64,000 nucleotides of DNA from Nymphaea colorata (GCF_008831285.2 NC_045138.2:39299115-39363114); one strand, 5' to 3'; numbered from the stretch's first letter, positions 24,606 through 38,050 are shown. Numbers and translations: made by a program. The notes: generated from the letters alone by a model not told the origin.

Positions 24606-25372
24606 CTTCGCAGAAGAGAGAGGGAGAGCGAGAGAGAGAGAGAAAGAGGTGCGTCTACATCTAACGAAGCGCTCCCTCCCCTGCTGGGTGGAGGCTCCTC
24701 TACCTTACCATCCATGGTGGTGGTTCTCAGTCATCGCCTTCACGTGGCATCGTGCATGGAGAGCAGGACAAAACCCGAGAACGACGCCGCTGCCATGTTG
24801 CAGATCAAGAGTGCCCATTACGTCAGCCGCCTCCTTATCGTAGCCAGGTCGTTCGCTAGGGCCCCTTTGTTTTTCAATCCCACCAGGTCCGTCCGGCTTG
24901 GGCGGGTCTCCATTGACCCACCACTGCGCTCGAACCCGAGACTCGATTTTGTTTGAGATATCCAATCCCAGCAGATTCTTCGAAATTTCGCGTGTTCATC
25001 GAGTCAAACCCAGTTCGTCTTCCTTCCGCATACCTGGTTAACCATCTGATAAACCGCATATGAAATCAATGGCCACCATTCATCTCCAAAACCACGGTGC
25101 ACAAAACTTTACTCAAAACTAGTGACAATTCCTGTTTGAAGCGTTTATACCCGAGAAGAAGTTCCAGAATCTGAAAGCTTGGGGTGGGATAGATACTCGA
25201 GAGGGCTTGTTCCGGACTTGGTATTCCTGACCGGGGAAGCACGAACCAATTCCTAGGAAATCGCCGTAGACGCCCAGTTGCCAGTGTCTGGTTCGAATTT
25301 TAGGAATCCCGGTCTTCTTATAGAGGGGACCGCGCGTTTCAACGCTTTGGGCAGGGCAGTGGCGGGGAAAAA
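24606..25372. promoter_or_regulatory. Divergent (bidirectional) promoter region, 767 bp
   Basis: Separates the ATG of the minus-strand membrane protein gene from the ATG of the plus-strand CHID1-like gene. A G-box/ABRE-like CACGTGGC lies at 24741-24748. No convincing TATA box was seen close to either start. Shared regulation is inferred from the geometry only. Confidence 0.55.
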
Positions 25373-28300
25373 ATGCGGAAGAGGCGAGAGAGAAGGAAGA
25401 ATGTGGGGAGCGAGGCGGAGCTCCGGCACCAGCAGCCAAGTGTCCCGGCCGAGGCAGCTCAATCCCTCTCCCTCTCCCGTCTGCTGCCACTCCTCGCATT
25501 AGGCGGCCTTCTTCTCCTGCTTATCTCGTATCAATCGTTTCGTGGGCCCAAGACGATCTCCTCGCCGAGCACCCACCTATCCGTGTACGAGAGAGGCCTT
25601 GTGAAACCCAACGTTGGGTACCAAGAAGTTCTCAACGTAATTACACTCCCCGAAAAATTATTATTCTTGTTGTCATTTGTGTCTTTCTGGTAGAATTTCT
25701 TAGAAGTTTGAATCGAAGATGGATTCATCGTGCAATCAAATGCTAGTTTCTGCTTTATGGATACGAAACGACCCATAGTTGCTTCTTTATTTTTACAAAC
25801 AGTTGAATAAAAAGCACAATATTAAGAACATTGCATTCAATGCGGCTACTTTGGGAGCTGACCCTTTGCTCAAATTGAGTGCAATTTTTTCCGCTTTGTG
25901 TTTGATTCTGTTCTTTCTTAGGTATCTGCTGACAATGTTTGACTGTTTCAAGAAACTCAGGAGAATTCGAAGACATCGGAAAATGTTTCTGATCGACACT
26001 TCAAACATCCAGTTCTGGCTTATGTTACTCCATGGTAAGAAGATGCTAATTTGCCTTCAATGTGATATACACTTTCTAGCAATGGGCATTCTCTTTTGAA
26101 TTGTCATCTCAATTGTCTCTAGCAACAGATTTTTTTTCATGAATTTTCCATTTCCCATTTAAAATGCCCGTCTTCCTCGAAGGGCAAAGGCGTTTCTGGT
26201 CATTGGCCCTTTGAAATATGATAGTAACGCCTAGTATGTTGTGCAGGAATTCCAAAGGATATGATGTGGCAAAAAAATTTAATTCAAAATTTACACACGT
26301 CTCGCCTGTGTGGTATGAGCTGAAGAGGTTCGTCCCACAACGAATATGCTGCTATTTTGTGTATAATACCATGAGTCAGATACTGAATATTCCATTTTTT
26401 TCAGTGAGGGATCCAAATTATCGTTGGTGGGTCAACATAATGCTGACACTGGCTGGGTCTTGGAAGTGAAAAGCAATGGACATACACTGGTAACGTCATT
26501 TACTGAGTGCCTTTTTGCTAGAGCAATCGCTTTTAGCTTTGTTTTGGATTGAGGGACTTTGTTTCCGTTAGTGTTATGCAGCCTACCTATGTTTTAATAG
26601 TACATATGCAATAACTTTACATGAAATGAACGAGTGGAGGTAAGGTTCTTATTTTCTTAAGTGGAGATCTGCTGGTTCAAGCATTGCAAGTTCCTGCATT
26701 TGTGTTTGCACTTTTGCAGGTATTGCCTAGGGTGGTTCTAGAGGCATTTCCTAACGAGTTGTTAAAAAAGAAGATGATGTGGGAGAAGGCTATCAATCTC
26801 ATACTGGCAGAATGCGAGTAAACTATAGACTATAGTCTGTTTTGAATTTTTTTCAAAATTGTTATCTACAACAATGAAGGTAATTGTTCGATTAACTTCT
26901 TTATATCATTCCTCGTCATCTTCGTGGTTATTTGTATAGGGCAATGGGATATGATGGAGTTGTACTGGAGTCCTGGTCAAGATGGGCTGCTTATGGAGTA
27001 TTGCATGACCCAAACATGCGAAGCCTGGTAACATCCAATCTTGTCTAAGTACTATGCAATATATGCAGTGATTATCTCAGGAATACTAGGTGAAATATTC
27101 TGTCTTTAACTTCATGGATGCAACGAATTGATTGGTCTTCATTTTCATCTCCCTGTTGACAAGGGACTAGAATCTGAGTTTGTTGCATATCTGTAGTTGG
27201 CATTACTTACATAGCAATGGGTTGGTAAATATTCATCTAGCAATGGATCTGAACATTCCAGTTATGATGGTTTGCTCTCACGTTGTAACTGGAAAACACT
27301 TTCATGAATTACATTGCGTTAGGGTTCTAACATCCATAGCTAGCTGAAAATAGAGCCTATAAGGCATGAACTTGATCAAGGTAAACTGTTCCACTTCTGA
27401 GAGGATTGTTCCACTTCTGAGAGGGTGAGACAACAGTTATGCAATAACTTTTGTGCTCATCCAGTATCTTTAAGATGATATATGCAGGTAGGTGCATCAA
27501 ATTCAGCATGTTAGTTGGTTTACATGACTGATCATCAGCATAAATGAAGGAAATAGCTTCCCGCAATGCTGTCAAGTATGGCAGTACTGATTTCCAAGTG
27601 AGTGGTGATAAGATGGCACATGGAATGGAATCCAAAGTCCACTTTATGTCCCCTTATCTAGAAACAGTAAGGTACTTCTGAAAAAAATGGCATACCTGCA
27701 CATTTACTGGCAAACCCTTTTTCTTGGATGATTTTCCTGGTAATCAACAGTCAGGTAAAAGCTCTTCAATTGTATATACAATATACTAAAGGAGTTAGTG
27801 AGCATACCATCATGAACAATGTTGTCTGTGTCTGGACCGAGGCCAGACTACGTGCGCATCTTGGTTTCTAAATGGCAAACTTGGTCTAATGTATTTATCT
27901 GTCACCTATTTTTTTATTTGATTGATAAATTAGATCTTAACGAACTTCATTATAGGACCTGGTTTATTCATCTGTGACCATTAACCAAATGCAGGCCTGA
28001 TCAATCTACTGGACTTCGAGTTCCAGACTAAGCTCCCTGTCTTTTATCCAAGTCCAATCATTTTCAGGACATATTGCTGATGAAAAAACAGAAAAAATAT
28101 GGAAAATGTTTTTGAGTTTATCACTTTTATTATGATAAGTACCGATTGTAGGAATTAGGCAGATGTCAAACTAGCTCCAGCACACAGACTTTGTTGTGTC
28201 TGTTGCTAGTTCCTGGCAGTGCAAAGCTGAAACAGTTGTCAAGTTAAAAAAAATAATTACATGTTTGAATTCCCGTTTCTTGTATTTTAAATTTTTAATT

Positions 28301-29143
28301 GTTTGCATTTCCTTTTCTATGTCATTTGTATGCTTTTGGTTGAATGCATTCTCCTCTGAAACCACAGGCACTACAGTTCATTAATCAGCTGGCAGATAAA
28401 TTGCATTCAACACATTCCATGCAAGACAAAAGTCGTGTGCTACAGCTTGTTTATGTTATACCTGCTCCCCGTTCTGAAGTGTTTCAATCAGATGATTTTA
28501 CATCAGAAGATTTGCGGAGATTAAGTGAAGCAGTGGACTGGTTTTCTCTTATGACCTATGACTTCTCAAGCGCTCAATACCCTGGTCCCAGTGCACCTTT
28601 GAACTGGATCCGCTCCTCCTTGAAACTTCTACTTCATGGTGCAAGTAGTCAACAGAAGCTCGCCCATAAGATACTTATTGGCATCAACTTTTATGGAAAT
28701 GATTTTATAATTTCTGAAGGTAGGTGATTTTATGTTTCTATCCATTCTGCTCTATTTTGCACAGGAATTTGATTGATTCTGATCTTGTCATCAGTTCTAT
28801 ACCGCAGCATTTCTTCACTTGCTGTTGGATTTTCTAATAGGCTTTACTTATATGTAACCTGAGTACTAAGTTGTTTGCAATAAAACCAGAATTTGGTGGT
28901 GGTCCTATCATTGGCTCAGAGTACTTGGCCTTGCTTGAGAAGTATCGGCCTGCACTCCGATGGAACAGTGATGTTGCTGAACATTTTTTCATGTACCCAG
29001 ACGACCGGAACTATCAGCATGCTGTTTTCTATCCATCATTGATGTCAATTTCTACTCGGCTTGAGGAAGCTCATTCTTGGGGAGCTGGTTTGTCCATCTG
29101 GGAGATTGGGCAAGGTTTAGATTATTTTTTTGATCTTCTCTGA
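25373..29143 (+). CDS. CHID1: GH18 family chitinase-domain protein 1 (CHID1)-like, eight exons
   Basis: Exons 25373-25636, 25961-26034, 26247-26327, 26405-26489, 26720-26817, 26940-27027, 28368-28719 and 28890-29143 (all GT-AG) join to 1296 nt, 431 residues. The N-terminus is basic ([10 protein letters not shown]), followed by a hydrophobic signal anchor with [17 protein letters not shown] at about 36-52, so the protein probably sits in the ER/Golgi membrane with the domain in the lumen. The GH18-like barrel includes [16 protein letters not shown], the strand-4 segment [11 protein letters not shown] (Glu ~211 in place of the usual DxxDxDxE end), SLMTYDFSS and the terminal [18 protein letters not shown]. 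Length and ending fit plant CHID1 homologues. The middle acidic residues of the GH18 motif are Val here, so chitinase activity is doubtful and carbohydrate binding is more likely. Its neighbour TROL is the same as in Arabidopsis. Confidence 0.93.
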
Positions 29144-31148
29144 TATCGTTCCATGTCTTGTATGGTTTCCACTATTGGTTGAAACTCAGAAAGCATAAAA
29201 GTATTTACGGTGGAGCAAGGATGGCCTTCTAAAACATTTTGTGCTTTTCCTTTCTGTTTCATTAAGCAGGATATATTTGTTACATCCTTTTGGAAAGTAT
29301 AGCATTGTAGTCCTGATGTTAGTAACTTAGTATCAGGAACTGGGGGTAACCTTGCCTATTTGTTCTGGGTACTTGATGAGATTGATGGTGGCACTTTCCC
29401 TCTTTTTGGTTGCCCTGTTTGTGAAGAATTGAACACATTCTTTTTCCTCTTGAAGCTTTTGTCTTGAATGTTTGATCGCCTCTGGATGCTTCTAAGTTGC
29501 GCAACAAATGGGCAGTAAAGTTCATACTTCGATTGGAAGGATTGCCATGGGTTTTGACATTGTGACTTGCATCAATTTGTTTATGTTAGGCTCCTTTCAG
29601 TATGTAAACGAGCTCTGTGGATCACTTGGCGACTTTACCTTGTGATCTGATGAGCATTTTCACGGGCTGAGCCTAATTGATGATGAGGAGTGAGTTTTTT
29701 CACGAGCTGCGAGGGAATGGATTCATGACTAACATTTTCCAGCCCTGCTTTTGGTCGGCAACGGAAGTAGTTCAAGTCATCTGGGGCCAGTTTCATTGAT
29801 GCTGTTAGGTGAGCCAAAGTTCGCTTACCCTATCCATTCTGCAACCCAAATATCATCCTTACCAGCCAATCAGGGAATTTGTTCCTACTAATGTGTTCGA
29901 CATTGTTGTGCGTCGGCTCATCACTGCAACGAGTAGGCTGACATGAACCTTTGCTGGTTTTTTATTTTTTGAAATTTGATTACTTTACAAAATATAATTG
30001 CGCCTTTTCATCCTGATTCATATTGACTGATGCGATTTGATTCACCATATAATTTGAAGCAATCACTTGCCAACATAAACCAATTTGTCCTTTGTTCTCT
30101 TTACACGGTCGAAGTAATAAGCATGAGATAAGAACTTCACAAGCTTTTGAGAGATCAGATGAAATTGGGAGCTTTACAGAACTTTGCCGATCTATTACTC
30201 CTATTTAGATCGGGACAACTCCCAAACTCTCCAAATTTTATGCGAAGTATGTGAAGCCGGTAAAATTCTACGAAAGGAATCCCACAAGAACCGGTTAAAC
30301 TTCAAATTGACTTCGTTTTCACAATAAGCCACATTTTGATTTTTTATTAGTACGATTTGTTGCATCTTCTTGCCATGCATGGTATAACTACCAAAAGGTA
30401 TAACAAGCGTAATATAACTTTAAGCATGGTAAATTTACCCGCCTAAATTGCATATAATTGAAACATTTGAAGAAAAGAAAATTTATCTGAAGTGTGTAAA
30501 TGTAACTAGAACTTCCTTTTACTGCTACCATAGTATGTTCCAGTAGTGGAAATCATTTATCATCTAGAAATGTTTTCTCATAGCAAAAGACGTGAACATC
30601 ATTTGCCATTGATGAAAAAATAAAAAACTCAATTCCTCGTGTCCAAAGTTAAAAAGGTTTGTGAGATTACGAGCCGAACCAATCACAGATTCACGATACC
30701 TATATGATTTAAAAGGTGAGCCTTTAAACTTTTTCCTTTTATTTCTTCCGTTTAGACGTGTTGGGGAAAGACGCTAACATGGTAGCAGTTGACTTAAGCC
30801 TCGACGCTCGTACTCTTTGAGACGCATCTCAGTACCCAAGTACTGCAACACAGGTAAGTCCTCACAGAATTCTCAGCCACATGAGCTCTCTATACCGTCT
30901 CATCCTCACCAGCTTACTTGTCAACCTCTCATTGGTCACCATCAGAACGCCGGAGGCCATCCTCATACCACCACTAACTTTTTTTACAGTCAGAAAAGAG
31001 AGAGAGAGAGAGAGAGGGAGAGAGACAGTACCGCTGTATAGTCCTGAAACCATCTACTTCCACCAAGGCCAACCTTTAAGAATATAGTGAAGTCCTATCT
31101 TGAAGAGTGGTGTAGATTGGGTGCCCTTTGATACACTGAAAATCTGCC
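29144..31148. other. Intergenic between CHID1-like and TROL
   Basis: 3' UTR of the CHID1-like gene and the TROL promoter/5' UTR. A GA microsatellite lies 120-150 nt before the TROL ATG. No other gene is supported; short open frames lack motifs. Confidence 0.55.
30997..31025. repeat. (AG)n microsatellite upstream of TROL
   Basis: Nearly pure AG run with one GGG interruption, 124-152 nt before the ATG, probably in the 5' leader or core promoter. Confidence 0.9.
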
Positions 31149-34100
31149 ATGGACGTTCTCACAGCTGCTGGCCTTGTGCCATTCTCAATCCACAAACCAG
31201 CCACCGTTTCCGAGAGGAAAATAGAGCTCAGGAAACTCTTCTCGTTCAACCCCTTTCATCCTTCACACAAAATCTCGCCACTACCTGGTAGCCTAAATCC
31301 GTCAGCGAATTTGCCGTATCTTGGTGCTGCCGCTTCAGCATTCCTTTCTTCTACATTTGGTGGTGGTTTTGCTGAAGCTCTCACTTACGAAGAAGCACTT
31401 GAACAGTCTGTAAATGCATCAACGTATGGGCAATCTTCGGACCTTGATGTTGGCAGCATCATTGATAGTGTGGTTAGTTTTGGTAGTGAGAATCCTCTAA
31501 TTCTAGCAGGAGGGTTTGCTGCTTTTGCAGTTCCTGTCGTCCTATCGTTGGTTTTAGGCAAGCCCAAACCATGGGGGATTGAATCTGCTAAAAGTGCATA
31601 TGCCAAATTGGGTGAAGATGGTGAGGCGCAATTGCTGGACATCAGAAGACCACAGGATATAAAAGAAGTGGGTAGTCCTGATATCAGGAGTTTGAAGAAG
31701 AGGGTGGTGTCAATTGCATACGGAGGTGACAATGAGGCATTCTTGACGAAGGTTTCTGCAAAATTTAAGGATCCAAGCAATACCACATTGTTCATTATTG
31801 ACAAGTAAGTGACAAGGATAATAGAATTTTATTATTAAAGTTCCTCGACGGTATCTTCAATGTGTATTCCTTCAGGTTAACTGTTATTAGCACATTATTC
31901 GGGAGCTTGGTTGATTTAACTTGAAAATGTCAAAACAAAAGAGGAATTTTTTAACACCGTCTCCCTAATGTGGGAGTTGAAACTAAAGCGGATAGTGGTG
32001 ATATTTTCTTCGGACTTCTGCTTGATGACAGATCAAATTGTTTAACGAGCTGGCGGACTTGAAAATCTTTTGAGACCAAGGTAGTGGATTATCGAGTAGT
32101 TCAGATTTTTTGATCAAGAGAAGTGTAAAGAAACCGAAAATTGGTCTATGCTGCCAGAAAGTTGTCGGATTCAACACATTCTCTGTGTATTTGGCGATTG
32201 TTTGTCCAGAACATGTTGTCCCAACTCTTACATGTCTTCCCGGGCATGTCGTCCCTGCTTCAGGCCTTGCATTTCTCAAGTTCTTTTTTGTTCTATTTAC
32301 TGTGTCGATCATTATTTTCTTCTTTCCTTACGTTTATAATTGGAGAAAGGGCCAACCGTGATTAGTATTGTTAAAAATCTGTTATCAGGTTCGATGGAAG
32401 TTCAGCAAAGGTTGCAGAGCTGGTTACTGCCAATGGCTTCAAAGCTGCCTTTGCAATTAAGGATGGTGCAGAAGGAACTCGTGGGTGGATAGTATGTAAT
32501 TCTGAATCTATTAGCGTCTTTACTCGGCTTGTTTTTGTTTGTAATGGAAAAGAAACTAGATATCTGAGCCGTTTCTCTTGTCCAGAATAGTGATCTTCCC
32601 TGGGTGCAACCAAGGAAGGCGTTCAGGGTCGACTTCGGTAATTTGACTGACGCAATTAATGATGCTCTAGGGGTATGTTGAGTTTTTCTCTCCGTTGGGT
32701 GTATGAATTGTATAAAGTAGTGGCTGTGACACTGTAGAAGAGCACTCTGGTTCTTTCCGTTCTTATTGCTCGGCATTAGTTATTTCTATTTCGAAATGCT
32801 GTGCTCTTTCTCTCATCAGATGGGACATTGATGGGAAAAAAATTGCTGCAGGAAGGCGCTAATCTTCTCCCTACTACGCTGGGTCTAGCGGCAGCAACAG
32901 GGCTTGGCGCATTGGCTTTTTCAGAGGTTGGACTTTGATGTTTTCTCAGTTTTAAACAAATGCGTACCAATCCAAAGTGGGTTCCATCATTCCGAAGACT
33001 TGATCTGCTGACTACAATTAGATTCGATTGTGCAGATAGAGACTGTGCTTCAGCTGCTAGGATCAGCTGCAATTGTTCAGTTTACTCTTAACAAGCTCCT
33101 GTTTGCAAAAGTTAGTTCCTGAATCCTCCTAGACTCAGCCTTGTAATCATGTTACATAAATAGCGTGACACTTTTTTCTCCTTTCTCGGGCATGTTATGC
33201 TGGACTTAATGCACTCTACGTTACATTTTTTAGGCAACATATGCTACAGACCGTATCTCTTTCTACAACTTTCTACCATGAAGTAAAACATAGGCAAGCA
33301 TACCAGATGTGATACTGCAATACTTTCTTAATACTTGGAAAACAAGTGCTTCTGTTCATTTATGCCAATTCATGAAATATTGTGCTTCTCATATGGAATG
33401 ATGCTATCATATGCTAATTTGCTCATGGTGGTATGAAGTAAAACATAGCCTAGCATACCAGATGTGATACTGCAATACTTTCTTAATGCTTGGAAAACAA
33501 GTGCTTCTGTTCATTTTATGCCAATTCATGGAATATTGTGCATCACATATGGGAATGATGAGATTTTATGCCAATTCATGAAATATTGTGCATCACATAT
33601 GGGAATGATGAGATCATATGCTAATTTGCTCATGGTGGTATGAAGTAAAACATAAACTAGCATACCAGATGTGATACTGCAATACTTTCTTAATGCTTGG
33701 AAAACAAGTGCTTCTGTTCATTTTATGCCAATTCATGAAATATTGTGCATCACATATGGGAATGATGAGATCATATGCTAATTTGCTCATGGTGGTATGA
33801 AGTAAAACATAGCCTAGCATACCAGATGTAATACTGCAATACTTTCTTAATGCTTGGAAAACAAGTGCTTCTGTTCATTTTATGCCAATTCATGAAATAT
33901 TGTGCATCACATATGGGAATGATGAGATCATATGCTAATTTGCTTATGGTGGTTTGTTTAATACAATGACACCTGTATTTTTAGGGAACACATCTGGATG
34001 TCATTTTAAAAAGTGGAAAACATGTTCTCTAGGCTTTCATCTGTATGATATGACAATGGAAGTATAAAACTGTTTGTTTGTCCTGTGGGCTCTTGGCATT

Positions 34101-36366
34101 GACGGCATTAATTGTTATTTCCTTGTCTTTATGCATGACTTGTTGGTTCTTGCAACAATGTTTGTAATCAATTTCATGCATAACATTTACGGACAGACCT
34201 TCTGTTTTTTTCTTTAATAGGACCGTGAGGTAACATTTCGTCAGATTGATGAATTCTTGAACACCAAGGTGGCACCAAAAGAACTTGTTGATGAGATAAA
34301 GGTATAATATAAACTCATGGTTTCATCTTACACCGTAAACTTGGATTGTTGAAGTCACTGCAAGCAGATAGGAGGGCACAAAATGTTTCTTAGCAAGCAG
34401 ATAGGTTATTATGAAAATGTTCCTTACTTTTTGGTTTGAGGCATCCAGAAGTTGCACATTCAGGTTTCTGTTGGGGCCATCCAGAAGTTGCACATATAGT
34501 TTCTCATAACTTTTCCTTTGGAACTTGCAGCTGTTAGGGAAGGCCTTTCTACCAGTGCAAGTGAAAGCAGTTGCTGGTGCTACTGTCTCTTCAGTCCCAG
34601 AACAGAAACCTGAAATAGCTGTAGTTAATGTTGAAGAAAAAAAAGAACCAGAAGCTGAACCCTCTATTGCTGACATGAAGGACAACTCAGCACCGCAGCC
34701 AGAAATCATTTCTGTAACTCCAAAAATACCAAGACCTTTATCACCATATCCATACGTAAGTTTTTTCCTCTTTTGTCATATTGTTCTTCTAACTTCTAAG
34801 CATCATAGTGCCAGCATCAGCCTGTTTAAATTTATTCTGTATTTTATACTAACGAAACTGTTAGCCTGTTTTTCATGTTGAATCATAGAAACTATGCAAA
34901 ATAAACAAAAAATTTCAAGAAATGAAACTGGCATTTTTCCATGGGAAACCAAACTTTGAGTCTAGTCATATGAAAGAAATTATCCAAGTGGATCGGCTGT
35001 AGTCTGGTCCATCAAGTTTTGGCACAAAACGGGCAAACTGGCTGACCTTCTCATATAAGAAAGGTCCACTGATTATTGGGTAGTGGAGAGATCGTGGTAC
35101 TGTTAAACAGGTACTTGTCTGGGTTGGATGTCTTCCAAAGTGGAACAGAAGCATGCAACGATAGGTCAAGAATCTAGCTGTTCATGTCAGTTACACTACA
35201 GGCTTTCCTTAGCCCATGGATCAGATGAGTGTCTTTTTGTATCCATCCAAGAGTTCCATGTAGAGATGTCGCCCTCTATGCTTTAGAGGTTACAATGAAC
35301 TAATGAAGTTAACTTTGTGCTTTGTTTAGCTTTTAAAAGCATGTCAGTTTACACCAGCTTTGAAGCACTAGCAACTAATATTCTTAAACTAGCCAATGGC
35401 TTAACACATTTCTTTCTTGTTGATCTATTTCTGACAACTTATTAAGCCTGTTTTTTTAATTTGAAAATTTGTTGCTGACCACATTTTCGTAACTAGATGG
35501 AAAGAGGCCATTATTCTTTTGCTTTTGAATTGGGATCACGTCACAGCTTAAGACCTCTCCATGGCAACAAAGGAAGTTGTCAAGAGTTTGTTGGAGTCAT
35601 CGAAGGAAAAAAATAGATTTCCTAGTCTTATTATTTCTTCTATTTGCATCTAAGGATTGATCTTTGAAAAGATCGCTCGATTGGTGGCTGAAATTGAAAC
35701 TTGATCAGGAAATATGAAATGAAAGCCATCGTAGTATGCATGCAGGCTAAGATGTGCCTATAAATTAGTAAGCTTGTGTAGATTTCTTAACAGCTTGAAG
35801 GGCTCTTGGCAAAGCAGCATAATGGCAGCAGCTGATACTAGACTTTTTTCGAGAAGGCAGAGCTACAATGAACAGGACGACTGGAATTAAAGCTGTGCAC
35901 TGTCAGCTATAGGATGCCATAATTCTCAGGAGTTAGTAGACAACTTTTAAGCTGTTTGTGGTTCATAACATTACTCTTTCAGCTGCAGAGAGGGGTGGTC
36001 CATTTTTCCACCATGCTTGTGGATGCAATAACTAAAGAAATTTTCCTTTGAAAAGCGTCAGAAACATAAATAGAAAGGGTTATTACGGGAACTTACTGGC
36101 AAATACCCTGAAATCGGTGGCACTTTAGATAATGGAAAACTAGTGGTTTTCTATGGAATATGCATGTATTTCACCATTTCTTCTGTTGCTTTTTTCACAA
36201 GGTGAGCTTAATGGTAGTATATAATGCTTATTATTTTCCCAGTTTGCCATCGCTGCAAGTTTGTGAACGTCCACTATGTAATGCATGATGTGTGATCTCA
36301 AATTTTCTTATCTTACAGTATCCAGATTTTAAGCCTCCAACATCGCCTTCACCTTCGCAGCCATGA
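31149..36366 (+). CDS. TROL: TROL, thylakoid rhodanese-like protein that anchors FNR, eight exons
   Basis: Anchors ferredoxin-NADP+ oxidoreductase at the thylakoid membrane. Exons 31149-31804, 32389-32491, 32586-32672, 32852-32926, 33036-33110, 34221-34301, 34531-34755 and 36319-36366 join to 1350 nt, 449 residues, against about 466 in Arabidopsis. The N-terminal ~75 residues form a Ser-rich plastid transit and thylakoid-targeting region. A first membrane segment ([20 protein letters not shown]) precedes the rhodanese-like domain, which starts near [16 protein letters not shown] and [10 protein letters not shown]. The active-site position TLFIIDKFDGSS has Asp (about residue 218) where active rhodaneses have Cys, as known for TROL. 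Hydrophobic segments follow ([32 protein letters not shown]), then a Pro/Glu-rich linker. The end, [14 protein letters not shown], is the FNR membrane-recruitment motif shared with Tic62, and the last exon encodes little else. Intron 5 holds a tandem repeat. Confidence 0.96.
33276..33950 (+). repeat. ~157-bp tandem repeat in TROL intron 5, about four copies
   Basis: Copies begin near 33281, 33436, 33643 and 33800, each marked by AAGTAAAACATA and CTTGGAAAACAAGTGCTTC. The second interval is 207 bp because a ~50-bp piece (TTATGCCAATTCATGAAATA ... GATGA) is itself duplicated. Copies are very similar, so the array is young. It lies wholly within the intron. Confidence 0.95.
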
Positions 36367-36637
36367 AAGCCTATATCATGCATTGATCAAGCAGGATGCT
36401 TCTAGCTCTGCGCCAAAATGTGAAAGAAAAGCCCTAGGAAGAGACGATCAAATCATTCTGTTCATATAATACCAAGTGTGGAGGGTTAAGGGACTGATTT
36501 CAGGACCTTACCCTAATCTGCTCTGAGCATCCTCAATATCAGTTCAGCCATTTTGTGTGTAATTTCTTGCGATCTGTAAATTTCAAGAACTTTCTGTTGC
36601 TTTAAATAACCTGGTTTACGGTGTTTTATTTATTGGT

Positions 36638-36643
36638 AATAAA
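36638..36643 (+). terminator. Polyadenylation signal of TROL
   Basis: Exact AATAAA in T/A-rich context downstream of the TROL stop codon. Use of the site is inferred. Confidence 0.45.
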
Positions 36644-37245
36644 ACATATGTACTTGCGGGAAGACAATTTGCCTAGCAACTAATTTTTATCCAGTTAATG
36701 CAGTCCAGGTTGTTCATTCAAACCTGAAAAACTTGAAGAAGCATAGCTGAGAAGCAGTAGTTTTTATTCTCGATTGTGGGATCACTTACAGGATGGTTGA
36801 ATATGCTGAAAAGTATTTGGGTAATGCATTTCAGGTGCGTGTGTGCATATGTATGCTACAAACTGTGTATGCCACAAACTGATTAAACTGTCGTCTGTCG
36901 ACTTCTTTCGCGTAAGGCCTTAACTTCATTAGTCAGGTGGACCAAATTCTTTTGGAATTGAAGATCAACTTACCGAGCGGGTGTCCTTTCCAGTTCCAGG
37001 TAAAACACCAGCTGGACCGCATGTGACACGCCTCTTGCTTGAGGGCTAATCAGCATATGTTGAAAAGCTCTGGAATAAACATGGGCTGTCCCTAATGGTG
37101 TTGCATGCCAGCCATCGGTGGATCTGATCCCCTCTCTGTTTAGTTGCCTTCTTGAGTAACGTTTGGTGCTTCTCTTAGATCGATTCTTTAGAAAGCAGAA
37201 TGGTACTCGTCATCTATCTATCAGCAGTTTGGAGGAAAGCGGACC

Positions 37246-37247
<2 letters not shown>

Positions 37248-37293
<46 letters not shown>
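37248..37293. repeat. (TA)n microsatellite
   Basis: About 23 TA units between TROL and the PPR gene. Confidence 0.95.
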
Positions 37294-37295
<2 letters not shown>

Positions 37296-38050
37296 CACTG
37301 TTCAGAACAACTACTAGATTTTGTAGCTTTCTGCTTCGATATTTCTTGTATAATTAGATTTTGACAACCCACTGTTTAAACGTTGAAACGATATTACAAT
37401 TGCGTGATTGTTCCTTCAACAATAAGAATAAATGTGGAAAGAAATAAAACTTATGGGCTGGTTCGAACTATAATTTGGTGATCTAATTTCCTCTTTCTCT
37501 CTTAAAAATTGAAGGACTCCCGATTTGACTAGTTGAACCATGTTAAGCGATTTCTAAGAAAACTTGGCGATGATTCGAGGTCCATGCCTAGCGTTCGGCT
37601 TACTTGAAAACCACTTGAGACGATAAGATCCGAAAGGCAATGTCAAAGTGGCGATGATGACGGGGCCGGGCTTGCCTCTTGATTGATGGTGTCTCTCGTC
37701 TTTGAGCCGTCATCATCCCGCCCACCCTACTGGCTACTGCTAGTTGTTCCTTTCGTTCCTCGTCTTCCTTCGTTATGGCATGATAAGTAATAGTAGAACT
37801 GGTACGTACCCTGGGGGATGGGGAGATGGATGAGGGTTTGGGCTCCCAACCGGGCGGTAGAATGAAATACTCGGAAAAAAAACAGTGACAGTAGGATTTC
37901 GTTATCTGTTGCCCTTTTTTTGTGTTCGTCAGTTCGTCACTTCGTGACTATTTTTTTTTCGTCTAAATCAACAGCGGTTCCGATAACAAAGAGTATTCTC
38001 CCTGGTAGAAACGGCTATTCAGTTGCTTGGCTCTCGATTACTAGCGCGGG

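Larger units (their letters stand above)
36367..38050. other. TROL 3' UTR and intergenic region upstream of the PPR gene
   Basis: A canonical AATAAA lies at 36638-36643, about 270 nt past the TROL stop, and fits a polyadenylation signal. A TA microsatellite lies at 37248-37293. No gene was recognised in between. Confidence 0.6.

Noticed and set aside
24138-24956. A 272-codon plus-strand frame with an Arg/Glu dipeptide run
   Set aside because: It is antisense to the membrane protein exon and owes its length to the GA repeat; no family motif.
31385-31804. 139-codon frame antisense to TROL exon 1
   Set aside because: Shadow of the well-supported TROL coding exon.
33276-33950. Regularly spaced repeats that might suggest a CRISPR-like array
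   Set aside because: The units are directly adjacent full-length tandem copies in a plant intron, with no unique spacers.
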